Part shown: in pieces, positions 54,294 to 62,792 of the stretch | Layout: the number at the start of each line of letters is the position of its first letter | Numbering within the stretch: the stretch's first letter is position 1 | DNA from: Pseudomonas taiwanensis | Lineage (GTDB): Bacteria; Pseudomonadota; Gammaproteobacteria; Pseudomonadales; Pseudomonadaceae | NCBI RefSeq assembly: GCF_013393345.1 | Contig: NZ_QJRF01000069.1 | Coordinates: 186,001-250,000 of the forward strand | Length of the DNA: 64,000 nucleotides | Reading direction: 5' to 3' | Notes under the pieces: generated by a model | Databases searched by the model: none | Told to the model about the DNA's origin: nothing | Seen by the model: only the letters and a program-made list of their open reading frames with translations | Translations under genes and position numbers: made by a program

Positions 54294-56054
54294 TCAATGA
54301 TGGTTGTCCTGGTTCTGCTCCAGGGTCTCCATCAGTGCGATCTGCATCCGTGAATGCACGCGGATCAGCCAGCGCCAGAGCAGCGCGCTGACGCCCGCTG
54401 CCAGCAGGCCGACCAGCACCAGCAGTTCCAGCGTCGGCAGGATGCTCGCCGACAGCGCCATCAGCAGCAGCATGATGCCCAGCAGCGAAAGCAACGGGAT
54501 CACTTCGGCGATGACCTTGCGCACCCGTTCGGTGTGGCGCCCGGCCTTGTCCGGGCTCACGCCCATCTCCGCCAGGAGCATGGAAAGCGCCTTGAGCTTG
54601 CGGTAGGCAGCGATCAGGAAAGGCAGCGAGAGCAACAGCGCACCGCCCCAGATCAGCGCCTTCTGCGGGTTGGGAGAAGTCAGCCAGGCGCTCAGGTACT
54701 CGGCCAGGGTGCCGGCGAAGTAGGCGATGCCGAGGAAGATGGCCACCACGAGGGCCAGGTTGACCATCACCTGCAGCAGGATCTTGCGGATCATCCCCGC
54801 CAGCACCGCACTCTGGCCCTGCGGCTGGATGCTGCGCAGCCATTCGCCATAAAAACCGAAGACCCGCACCAGGGGCTCCGGCATGACCTTGGCCAGCTTG
54901 ATCGAGAGCGGGTCGGCGGCGCGGATGAGGTAGGGCGTCAGCAGCGTGGTGATGGCCGACACGGCTACCGCCACGGGGTACAGGAAGTCGCTGGTGACCT
55001 GCAGGGTGATGCCGAGCGCGGCGATGATGAAGGAGAACTCGCCGATCTGCGACAGGCCCATGCCGACCCGCAGCGAGGTGCGGCCGTCATTGCCGGCGAT
55101 GAAGGCGCCGAGGCCGCAGGAGATCATCTTGCCCAGTACCACCGCCAGCGTGATGACGACGATGGGCCAGGCGTACTCGACCAGCACCTTGGGGTCGATC
55201 AGCAGGCCGATGGCGACGAAGAAGATCGCGCTGAACATGTCGCGTACCGGCTCGATCAGCCGCTCGATCTGCACCAGCTGGCGCGATTCGGCCATGATCG
55301 CGCCGATCAGGAAGGCGCCCAGCACCATGCTGTATTCCAGCTTCACCACCAGCAGGCAGAAGCCGAAGCACAGGCCCAGCACGGTCACCAGCAGCATTTC
55401 GTTGCTCTCGAACTTCGCCACGTAAGAGAGGAGGCGCGGCACCAGCAGGATGCCGACAACCAGCGCGACGATCATGAACAGGCTGAGCTTGCCGACAGTG
55501 GCGAACACCTCGCCGGTTTCCACCGAGCCGCTCACCGCGATGCCCGAGAGCAGCGCGATGATGCCGATACCGAGGATGTCTTCGACGATCAGCACGCCGA
55601 AGATGAGCTGGGCGAAGCGCTCGTTCTTCAGCTTCAGGTCGCTGAGCGCCTTGACGATGATGGTGGTGGACGAGATGGCCAGGATCGCGCCGAGGAACAG
55701 CGAATCCATGGTGCTCCAGCCGAAGTAGCTGCCGATCTCGTAGCCGATCCAGATCATCAGCACGATTTCCAGGAAGGCGGCGATGAAGGCCGTGGCACCA
55801 ACCTTGAACAGCTTGCCCAGGCTGAACTCGAGCCCCAGGCAGAACATCAGGAAGATCACCCCGAGCTCGGCGAGGGTCTTGATGGTGTCCTCGTCGTGGA
55901 TCAGCTCGAAGGGTGGCGTGTGCGGCCCGATGATGAAGCCGGCAACGATGTAGCCCAGCACCACCGGTTGTTTGAACCGGTGGAAAAGGATGGTCACCAT
56001 GCCCGCGACCAGCATGATCACGGCAAGATCCTGGATGAAAGCAATGGCATGCAT
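54294..56054 (-). CDS. Kef-type cation:proton antiporter (CPA2)
   Basis: The 586-residue inner-membrane protein starts at 56054 (MHAIAFIQDLAVIMLVAGMV). About 12 helices form the CPA2 core with GVIFLMFCLGLEFSLGKLFK, ISSTTIIVKALSDLKLKNER, LIVEDILGIGIIALLSG and LSQIGEFSFIIAALGI. Unlike classical KefB/C it lacks the Rossmann RCK/TrkA-N domain; instead it has three more helices (about 440-570) and a short coiled end. It would exchange K+ or Na+ for protons. I recall a similar gene in PAO1 (PA5518). Confidence 0.92.
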   Translation of the reverse strand: MHAIAFIQDLAVIMLVAGMVTILFHRFKQPVVLGYIVAGFIIGPHTPPFELIHDEDTIKTLAELGVIFLMFCLGLEFSLGKLFKVGATAFIAAFLEIVLMIWIGYEIGSYFGWSTMDSLFLGAILAISSTTIIVKALSDLKLKNERFAQLIFGVLIVEDILGIGIIALLSGIAVSGSVETGEVFATVGKLSLFMIVALVVGILLVPRLLSYVAKFESNEMLLVTVLGLCFGFCLLVVKLEYSMVLGAFLIGAIMAESRQLVQIERLIEPVRDMFSAIFFVAIGLLIDPKVLVEYAWPIVVITLAVVLGKMISCGLGAFIAGNDGRTSLRVGMGLSQIGEFSFIIAALGITLQVTSDFLYPVAVAVSAITTLLTPYLIRAADPLSIKLAKVMPEPLVRVFGFYGEWLRSIQPQGQSAVLAGMIRKILLQVMVNLALVVAIFLGIAYFAGTLAEYLSAWLTSPNPQKALIWGGALLLSLPFLIAAYRKLKALSMLLAEMGVSPDKAGRHTERVRKVIAEVIPLLSLLGIMLLLMALSASILPTLELLVLVGLLAAGVSALLWRWLIRVHSRMQIALMETLEQNQDNHH

Positions 56055-56273
56055 GGCGGACGACTCCTTTTCTGCAATGCGCGGCACAGCGGTCCCGCGC
56101 GCGGGCAACTCGCTCGGCTCCAACGGAGCTATGTAGGAATTAGGGAAGTTGGTGCAAGGAACGGACGCAGATTATCACTGCGATATGTCTCGCCAGAGCG
56201 GAGCAATATGCCGTAACACTTGCCCGAAGCGGCCTACGAGAGCAGGACCGACCTGCCCTCGCAGGAGAGCGGA

Positions 56274-56936
56274 TCAGCCGATGCGGGCCTGGGCGAAGTC
56301 CAGTTCCAGCAGGTTGAGGAGGAACTGGCCGAAGTAGGAAAGATCCTGCTCGATGGCGAAGCGTGCGGCCTTGCCGTCGCCTTCCAGCAGTGCCTTGAAG
56401 GCGTCCTCGTGGAAGTCGTTCAGCCGCAAGGAAAGGTCCGCTTCGGTGAACAGGCGATTGAAGAACGGGCCGACCTGCAGCCAGAGGTTTTCGATGGTCC
56501 GCAGCAGGACCGGATTGCCGCAGGCGCCGTACAGGACCCGATGGAACTGGCTGTTGTCGTTCAGGTAGCCCTGCACATCGCGCTGCTCGATGGCGATGTC
56601 CATGCGCTCCATGCAGACCCGCAGGATTTCCAGCTCATCGGCGGTCAATCGTGGGGCGGCAGCTTCCACGGCCATGCCTTCCAGTGCCATGCGCACCTGG
56701 AAGATCTGCTTGAAGCGTTCGCGGGTCATGGGCGGCACGCGCACCGAGCGCTGTGGCTCGCCCTCGAGGGCGCCTTCTGCCACCAGCCGCTGCAAGGCGG
56801 CGCGTACGGGCATCGGACTCGTGCCCCAGGCGGCGGCGAGATCGCGGATCTTCAGACGCTCGCCAGGTTTGAACTGGCCTGCCAGCAGGCCCTCGCGTAG
56901 TCGTTGGTAAAGCAATTCCTGCAGGTTCTCGGCCAT
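56274..56936 (-). CDS. GntR-family (FadR/FCD) regulator
   Basis: The 220-residue protein has a GntR winged helix (LLYQRLREGLLAGQFKPGER and IRDLAAAWGTSPMPVRAALQ, about 8-50) and an FCD ligand domain with DNSQFHRVLYGACGNP and the metal-binding His pattern. It faces the aminotransferase/glutamine-synthetase-like genes, and two TGTGATCACA palindromes lie between, so it most likely represses them until an amine- or amino-acid-derived ligand appears. I recall a GntR gene beside the same enzymes in PAO1. Confidence 0.9.
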   Translation of the reverse strand: MAENLQELLYQRLREGLLAGQFKPGERLKIRDLAAAWGTSPMPVRAALQRLVAEGALEGEPQRSVRVPPMTRERFKQIFQVRMALEGMAVEAAAPRLTADELEILRVCMERMDIAIEQRDVQGYLNDNSQFHRVLYGACGNPVLLRTIENLWLQVGPFFNRLFTEADLSLRLNDFHEDAFKALLEGDGKAARFAIEQDLSYFGQFLLNLLELDFAQARIG

Positions 56937-57098
56937 GGGCTTGTCACCATGCGCGGGCCGGCGGCGCCGGCAGTTGGTTCAGGGTCAGGCTGCAGTTACG
57001 CATGGTTTGGGTCACCTTCTGTTCTGGGGTCGGTGGGTTTGATCAGGATGGGTCGCCAGGCCGGATGGACAGTTTCCATCTAGTCTTTCGTTCATTCC

Positions 57099-57180
57099 TG
57101 TGATCACAAATATGGTTAAACGTTAAATTTCAGGGCCTCTTTTAGCAAGCCTTGACAGAATTGTGATCACAAAACACGAT
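57099..57180 (+). promoter_or_regulatory. Two GntR operators overlapping a sigma-70 promoter
   Basis: TGTGATCACA occurs at 57099-57108 and, extended to TTGTGATCACAA, at 57161-57172: both perfect palindromes, centres 63 bp (about six helical turns) apart. A consensus -35 TTGACA (57152-57157) and a -10-like CACGAT (57175-57180) are separated by 17 bp, and the second palindrome lies between them, so a bound GntR dimer would block RNA polymerase. Looping between the two sites is possible. Confidence 0.8.
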
Positions 57181-57208
57181 GTGCAGAAATTCGAACGAGG
57201 TGTTCAAC

Positions 57209-58600
57209 ATGACTGCCAGTGGAATCAGCCAAGCCGCTGTGGAAACTTTCGCCGCCCGCGAGCGCGCCCGTTTCCTTGAGCGCAACCCGAAATCCGTCGC
57301 CCTCGCCGAACGCGCGCACAAGTCTCTCTATGCCGGCGTGCCGATGCACTGGATGGCCGACTGGTCCACGCCCTGCCCGTTGTTCGTCGAGCGCGCGAAG
57401 GGCGCCCGCTTCTATGACGTCGACGGCCACGAGTACGTCGACTTCTGCCTGGGCGACACCGGCACCATGTTCGGCCACTCGCCGGACCCGATCGCCAAGG
57501 CCATCGCCGAACAGGCCAACAACGGTCTGACCACCATGCTGCCCGGCGAGGACGCCGTGGTCTGCGGTGAACTGCTGGCCCAGCGCTTCGGACTGCCCTT
57601 CTGGCAAGTGACCGCCACTGCCACCGACTCCAACCGCTACGTACTGCGCTGGGCCCGCGCCATCACCGAGCGCAAGACCCTGCTGGTGTTCGACGGCTGC
57701 TACCACGGCACCGTGGACGACGTGATGGTGCGCTACCGCGATGGTGAGACCGTGCCCCGCTCCGGCCTGGTCGGCCAGGCCTACGACCTGACCCAGTACA
57801 GCCGCTCCATCCCCTTCAACGACGTCGAGGCGCTGGAGGCCGCACTGGCCAAGGGTGACGTCTGTGCCCTGCTCTGCGAGCCGGCGATGACCAACATCGG
57901 CATGGTCCTGCCCGATCCGGGCTTCATGCAGAAGTGCCGCGAGCTGACCCGCAAGTACGGCAGCCTGCTGATCATCGACGAGACCCACACCATCTCCACC
58001 AACATTGGCGGCTGCGCCCAGCTGTGGAGCCTCGATCCGGACTTCTTCGTGGTCGGCAAGCCGATCGCCGGCGGCGTGCCCTGCGGCATCTTCGGTTGCA
58101 GCGCGGACATGGCGGAGCGGATGCTCGCCTCGCGCAAGAAAGCCCAGGAAGACAGCCATGGCCACGGCCACAGCGGCATGGGCACTACCCTTTCCGCCAA
58201 CGCCCTGGCCATGCATTGCATGCGCGCCAACCTCGAACAGGTGATGACCCAGGCCGCCTACGACCACATGCTGCCGCTGGCCAAGCGCCTGGCCGATGGT
58301 TTCCGCAGTCTGATTGCCAAGTACGAACTGAAGTGGTCGGTGACCGAGCTGGGCGCACGCAGCGAATTCCAGTTCTGCCCGGTATCGCCGCGCACCGGCG
58401 CCGAAGCCGAAGCCGCCTTCCACGATGAGCTGCAGATGGCCCTGCACCTTTACCTGATCAACCGCGGCATCCTGATCACGCCGTTCCACAACATGACCCT
58501 GTGCTGCCCGGCCACCACCGCTGCCGACGTGGACAGGCTCATCGCGACCCTGGACGAAGCCATCGGCGAGCTGCTGGCGATCCCCGGCGCCCGGCTCTGA
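57209..58600 (+). CDS. Class III PLP-dependent aminotransferase
   Basis: The 463-residue protein starts at 57209 (GAGG eight to eleven bases upstream); an ATG at 57179 would lie in the -10 region. It has the class III fold: FYDVDGHEYVDFCLGDTGTM, LVFDGCYHGTVDDVMVRYRD, LLIIDETHTISTNIGGCAQL (PLP Asp-type motif) and VVGKPIAGGVPCGIFGCS with the PLP-binding Lys. The substrate-contact motif, usually like SGTEA, reads TATDSNRYVLRWAR, which is atypical. It is close to glutamate-1-semialdehyde mutase and omega-transaminases. Context suggests amine or polyamine catabolism. Confidence 0.9.
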   Translation: MTASGISQAAVETFAARERARFLERNPKSVALAERAHKSLYAGVPMHWMADWSTPCPLFVERAKGARFYDVDGHEYVDFCLGDTGTMFGHSPDPIAKAIAEQANNGLTTMLPGEDAVVCGELLAQRFGLPFWQVTATATDSNRYVLRWARAITERKTLLVFDGCYHGTVDDVMVRYRDGETVPRSGLVGQAYDLTQYSRSIPFNDVEALEAALAKGDVCALLCEPAMTNIGMVLPDPGFMQKCRELTRKYGSLLIIDETHTISTNIGGCAQLWSLDPDFFVVGKPIAGGVPCGIFGCSADMAERMLASRKKAQEDSHGHGHSGMGTTLSANALAMHCMRANLEQVMTQAAYDHMLPLAKRLADGFRSLIAKYELKWSVTELGARSEFQFCPVSPRTGAEAEAAFHDELQMALHLYLINRGILITPFHNMTLCCPATTAADVDRLIATLDEAIGELLAIPGARL

Positions 58601-58620
58601 TCCCGGCACCGAACTGATTC

Positions 58621-58652
58621 GTAGGATGGGTTGAGCGAAGCGATACCCATCA
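58621..58652. repeat. Half REP-like element before the glutamine-synthetase-like gene
   Basis: GTAGGATGGGTTGAGCGAAG then CGATACCCATC matches the GTAGGATGG family seen at 9.85 kb. It lies 20 bp after the aminotransferase stop and contains an in-frame ATG that is unlikely to start the next gene. Confidence 0.7.
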
Positions 58653-58708
58653 AGCCCGACGATGGGGCATTGCCCCATCAAAGACAGGCCAACCACCGAG
58701 CCCTGACC

Positions 58709-60076
58709 ATGCAATTCGCCGATCCCCAGGAAGCCCGCGACTTCCTTGAACAACATCCGGAAGTACGCAGCATCGAACTGATGCTGATCGACGCCAATGG
58801 CATCCCGCGCGGCAAGCTGCTGCACCGTGACGAGTTGCTGGCGATCTTCGAGAACGGCCGCCCGTTGCCCAGCTCCATTCTCTCCCTGACCATCCAGGGT
58901 GAAGACGTCGAGGCCAGCGGCCTGGTCTGGGAAGTCGCCGACGCCGACTGCTGGACCTACCCGATCCCCGGCTCGCTGGCGCTGCAGCCCTGGCGCACCA
59001 CGCCTACCGCCCAGGTGCAGGTGAGCATGCATCCGACCCAAGGGATGCCCGCCACGCCTGGTGATCCGCGCCATGTGCTGGCGCGTTCCATCGAGCGCCT
59101 AAAGGCCGACGGCTATCACCCGGTGATGGCCGTCGAGTTGGAGTTCTACCTGCTGGACAAGCAGCGTGATGCCAACGGTCGTCCGCAGCCGGCGCTGCAG
59201 GCAAACGGCGTGCGCCCGCAAGCGCCGCAGGTCTACGGTGTCTATGAACTGGAACAGTTGCAGCCGTTCCTCGATGACCTTTACGCCGCCTGCGAAGCCC
59301 AGGGTCTGCCCGTCCGTACCGCGATCTCCGAATACGCACCCGGCCAGCTGGAGCTGACGCTGGAGCACCGTTTCGACGCCCTGCGCGCGGTCGACGAAGG
59401 CATTCGCTACAAGCGCCTGGTCAAAGGCGTGGCCAACAAGCACGGGCTGGTCGCCTGCTTCATGGCCAAGCCGTTCGGCGACCTCGCCGGCAGCGGCCTG
59501 CACATGCACGTGAGCCTGGCCGACGAGCAGGGCAACAACCTGATGGCCAGCGACGATCCGCACGGCACCCCGCTGCTGCGCCATGCCATCGGCGGCATGA
59601 TGGCGACCCTGAACGATACGCTGGCGATCTTCTGCCCCAACGCCAACTCCTACCGCCGCTTCCAGGCCAACAGCTATGCGCCGCTGGCGAAGAGCTGGGG
59701 CGTGAACAACCGTACCGTGTCTTTCCGCGTGCCCGGCGGGCCGGCCAAGAGCCGCCACGTCGAGCACCGCATCTGTGGTGCCGATGCCAACCCCTACCTG
59801 GCGGCTGCGGCGATCCTCGCCGGTATCCACAAGGGCATTCGCGAGCAGATCGATCCGGGCGAACCCATCGAGGGCAATGGCTACGAGCAGGCCCGCGAAA
59901 CCCTGCCGACCGACTGGCTGACCGCCCTGCGCAACCTGGAGCAATCGGCCTGGGCCAAGGAAGCCCTGGGCGAGGACTTCCTGAAGATCTTCCTCGCCAT
60001 CAAGTGGGAAGAGTTCCGCCAGTTCGTCAGCGAAGTCGGCGAGCAGGATTGGCGCTGGTACCTGACCCACGCCTGA
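58709..60076 (+). CDS. Glutamine-synthetase-family enzyme (gamma-glutamylpolyamine synthetase-like)
   Basis: The 455-residue enzyme belongs to the GlnA fold but is the PuuA/SpuI-like kind that joins glutamate to an amine. Motifs are VRSIELMLIDANGIPRGKLL (N-terminal beta-grasp), MAVELEFYLLDKQRDANGRP, GSGLHMHVSLADEQGNNLMA, and RHVEHRICGADANPYLAAAA with the metal and substrate sites. I start at 58709 (MQFADPQEARDFLEQ) because the in-frame ATG at 58631 lies in a repeat; the ribosome site here is weak. It follows the aminotransferase by 108 bp; both fit amine breakdown under GntR control. Confidence 0.9.
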   Translation: MQFADPQEARDFLEQHPEVRSIELMLIDANGIPRGKLLHRDELLAIFENGRPLPSSILSLTIQGEDVEASGLVWEVADADCWTYPIPGSLALQPWRTTPTAQVQVSMHPTQGMPATPGDPRHVLARSIERLKADGYHPVMAVELEFYLLDKQRDANGRPQPALQANGVRPQAPQVYGVYELEQLQPFLDDLYAACEAQGLPVRTAISEYAPGQLELTLEHRFDALRAVDEGIRYKRLVKGVANKHGLVACFMAKPFGDLAGSGLHMHVSLADEQGNNLMASDDPHGTPLLRHAIGGMMATLNDTLAIFCPNANSYRRFQANSYAPLAKSWGVNNRTVSFRVPGGPAKSRHVEHRICGADANPYLAAAAILAGIHKGIREQIDPGEPIEGNGYEQARETLPTDWLTALRNLEQSAWAKEALGEDFLKIFLAIKWEEFRQFVSEVGEQDWRWYLTHA

Positions 60077-60180
60077 TGGCGAAGGGCGCTTGGCCGGCGC
60101 CTGGCAAACCGGCCGGGCGCCGACGCTCGCCCCCTGCGGCTGCTAGGCTCACAGCATCTACACCTTTTCTGGCCCGCCCG

Positions 60181-60975
60181 ATGAAGGCTGCGATCCTCAC
60201 GCTGCTGTTCCTGGCTATCGGCATCTGCCAGGCCGAGTCATTGCGCATCGGCCTGGAAAGCCAGGACTACCTTCCCTATTACCGTGCGATTCCGGGCCAA
60301 CCCGCTGAAGGCTACGCCATCGCCGTCCTCCAGCGCTTCGCCATCAGCCAGGGCCTGGCCCTGGAGCTGGAACCCCTGCCGATCAACCGCCTGCACCGCA
60401 ACCTGCAAACCACCGACCGGCTGATGCTGGTATTCCCCGACAACCCCGAGTGGTCGCGCCAGCTCAAGGGCGATGCGCGCCTGCACTACAGCCGCCCGGT
60501 GATCCGCATCGTCGACGGCACCCTGGTACTGCGCGAGCACCTGGGGCGGGGCGTCGATTCGGTACGCCGCCTCGGGACGGTGCGCGGCTTCACCCCGGAG
60601 GCCTGGCAAGAGCGCTTGCATGAGGGTCAGGTACAGCTAGTGGAAGCCGGCGACATCGGCGGCCTGGTGCGCATGCTGCTGCGCTTGCGCATCGATGCCA
60701 TCTACGCCAATCCGGAAGTGCTGCACCACTACCTGGAAACCAGTACCAACCTTGGCAGCGACCGGCTGCTGCTGGACCCGCAATTGCCGCTGGAGCGGAC
60801 GGCCTTCCACGCCAGCAGCCTCAAGTACCCGGAACTTCTGGAAGCCTTCGACCGCTTCCTGGTCGAGCAGAGCGAGGAGCTGGCGCAGCTCCGCCGACAG
60901 CATGGCCTGGCCTGCGGCCCCAGTGATCTGGTGGAAGAGCGACCCGCCTGCCAGCAGACCAGCGAAGCCCCCTAA
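60181..60975 (+). CDS. Periplasmic substrate-binding-like protein (SBP_bac_3 type)
   Basis: The 264-residue product has a signal peptide (MKAAILTLLFLAIGICQA) and an SBP type-3-like body: LRIGLESQDYLPYYRAIPGQ, AEGYAIAVLQRFAISQGLAL, PLPINRLHRNLQTTDRLMLV, and IDAIYANPEVLHHYL. Such proteins bind amino acids or small amines. It lacks a permease partner in the window. It sits after the amine-ligase gene, so a sensing or scavenging role in the same pathway is plausible but unproven. Confidence 0.82.
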   Translation: MKAAILTLLFLAIGICQAESLRIGLESQDYLPYYRAIPGQPAEGYAIAVLQRFAISQGLALELEPLPINRLHRNLQTTDRLMLVFPDNPEWSRQLKGDARLHYSRPVIRIVDGTLVLREHLGRGVDSVRRLGTVRGFTPEAWQERLHEGQVQLVEAGDIGGLVRMLLRLRIDAIYANPEVLHHYLETSTNLGSDRLLLDPQLPLERTAFHASSLKYPELLEAFDRFLVEQSEELAQLRRQHGLACGPSDLVEERPACQQTSEAP

Positions 60976-61082
60976 GGCCGGTTATCCACAGGCTGACCTG
61001 GAATTGGCCGACCGCCGACTGTGGCGCCCCGGCGCCCGCCCGCGTCTATCCCTGACAGCCCCCCAATACCGATGAGGCCAGC

Positions 61083-61562
61083 ATGGAACCCGGAACCGCA
61101 CAACTGTCGATGACCGTCCTCATGACCCCGGATATGGCCAACTTCTCCGGCAACGTACACGGCGGCACTCTGCTCAAGTACCTCGATGAGGTCGCCTATG
61201 CGTGCGCCAGCCGCTATGCCGGTCGTTATGTGGTGACCCTGTCGGTGGACCAGGTGATCTTCCGCGAGCCTATCCACGTGGGCGAACTGGTGACCTTCCT
61301 CGCTTCGGTGAACTTCACCGGCAATACCTCCATGGAAGTCGGCATCAAGGTGGTCACCGAGAACATTCGCGAGCGCTCGGTACGCCACACCAACAGCTGC
61401 TTCTTCACCATGGTGGCCCTGGACGATGAACGCCGTCCGGCCCAGGTCCCGCCATTGCAGCCGGAAACTGACGACGAGAAACGCCGTTACGCCCAGGCCA
61501 AGCAGCGCCGCCAGATTCGCCAGGAACTGGAAGCCCGCTACCGGGAAATGCGCGAGGACTGA
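61083..61562 (+). CDS. Acyl-CoA thioesterase, hotdog fold
   Basis: The 159-residue protein has the YciA-like core NFSGNVHGGTLLKYLDEVAY (catalytic Asn/Asp helix) and VVTLSVDQVIFREPIHVGEL, then a C-terminal charged tail (EKRRYAQAKQRRQIRQELEA) predicted to be helical. It would hydrolyse acyl-CoA in the cytosol. It differs from the thioesterase at 11.6 kb in its C-terminal tail. It is the last gene before the repeat region. Confidence 0.92.
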   Translation: MEPGTAQLSMTVLMTPDMANFSGNVHGGTLLKYLDEVAYACASRYAGRYVVTLSVDQVIFREPIHVGELVTFLASVNFTGNTSMEVGIKVVTENIRERSVRHTNSCFFTMVALDDERRPAQVPPLQPETDDEKRRYAQAKQRRQIRQELEARYREMRED

Positions 61563-61586
61563 CTTTTCCCCTCTGTTCCCCAAAAT

Positions 61587-62790
61587 CAGTGGAAGGGCCT
61601 GTGGATAAGGTGTAGACCAACCTCCAGGCCCCGCACCACGCGTGCTTCACCGCGATCAGGTTATTTTCTGAGCGTTTTCAATTACTTGCCTGGATACTGC
61701 GCACAGATACTGTGTAGCAGCTTGTGGATAAGCTGTTTGGACAACGCGCAATCCCTCGCCAGCCGTGCCTTTCCCGCATTTGATCATCTTCTGACCAGGC
61801 TTTCGTGCCTCGGTGAAGCAGCCACTGCGTCTGCGCGCCTTCTGTAGTGGAAGGCCCATTTCAGAGCCTTTCCCCCCAATTCCGGTGGATGCCCCTGTGA
61901 ATAAGATGTCGATGAACGCACAGGGGCCAAGCCCCGCGCGGCTTTCCACTGCCTGAGTATTTTTCGAGCAAAATCATAGGGATAACTCCACCATTGCGCA
62001 CATTATCTGTGTAGCCATCTGTGGATATCTTGTGCGGACAACGCGACGAGCCAAGGCCAGCGCGGCCTCAAGCAGCATGATCAATTTCTGTCCAGCCCAG
62101 AGCCAGCTAGGCGAGGTTGTGCATAAGGCATCGCTTCGCTCCCTGTAGGAGCGAATTCATTCGCGAAAACATTGCCCGGTTTAGCCGGAAAATCATCCCC
62201 GATGCCTGAACCCCAAAGGATCTGTTCACAGGCAAGCGACACTTCTACCCAAATCCCGTGGACTCATCTGTGGATAAGCTGTAGTTCGCCCTCCAGGAAG
62301 CAGGAATACCGCGGCTCCCGCGCATCTGAGCATTTTTCGTTCTATTTCAATTGGTTACGCAAGGTATTGCGCACATTATCTGTGCGAGCATTTGTGGATA
62401 AGCTGTTCAGGCATCGCTGCAAGCCAGGCACGCCAGGCCCTCCAGCCATCTGATCAATTCCTGATCAGCGCCGCCTTCGGGGCAACGCCACGGCTTGCCC
62501 ATCGATACCGCGAGCAAGTAACCCACAACCCCGCGAGTGGTTTTCCACGTTTGTACCCAGATCGCGTGGATGGTCCTGTGCATAAGGTGTCCATGGATGG
62601 CTGTAAGCCAGGCGTGGCGCAGCTTTCCGCAAACTGAGCGTTTTTCGCGCAATTTCAATGACTTACACAATCGGCTGCACACAATATCTGTGCAGCCTCC
62701 TGTGGATAAGCTGTGCGGCCCATGCCGCATCCCACGATTGGCGCGGCCTGCGCGAAACTGATCAATAAACGATCAAACGTTTGGCAGAGG
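61587..62790. repeat. Four diverged tandem copies of a DnaA-box-bearing unit, no gene
   Basis: Four copies start near 61587, 61879, 62248 and 62555; the second is extended by extra sequence including a half REP (about 62142-62167). The shared skeleton is: GTGGA, then a first nonamer, CTGAGnnTTTTTCG, TTTCAAT, a hairpin like GCACATTATCTGTGC, a second nonamer with AAGCTGT, and a TGATCA end. Nonamers of type TGTGNATAA (DnaA box TTATNCACA on the other strand) lie at 61600, 61723, 61896, 62269, 62393, 62577 and 62701, with a one-mismatch TGTGGATAT at 62020. The pairs are 123-124 bp apart. A ninth box (62118) lies in the extra part of copy 2. Short frames in the region read through the repeat and look spurious. 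The 1.2-kb gap has no convincing gene. Confidence 0.85.
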
Positions 62791-62792
62791 AC

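Noticed and set aside
57179-57208. Upstream ATG for the aminotransferase
   Set aside because: It coincides with the -10 element of the likely promoter; the next ATG has a good ribosome site.
57167-59074. 635-residue frame opposite the aminotransferase
   Set aside because: Same reason: it is the complement of a clear enzyme gene and runs across its promoter.
61405-62761. Several short open frames on both strands in the repeat region, with recurring peptides such as VDKL
   Set aside because: They read through the tandem repeat units, have no ribosome sites, and the recurring peptides only reflect the repeated DNA.
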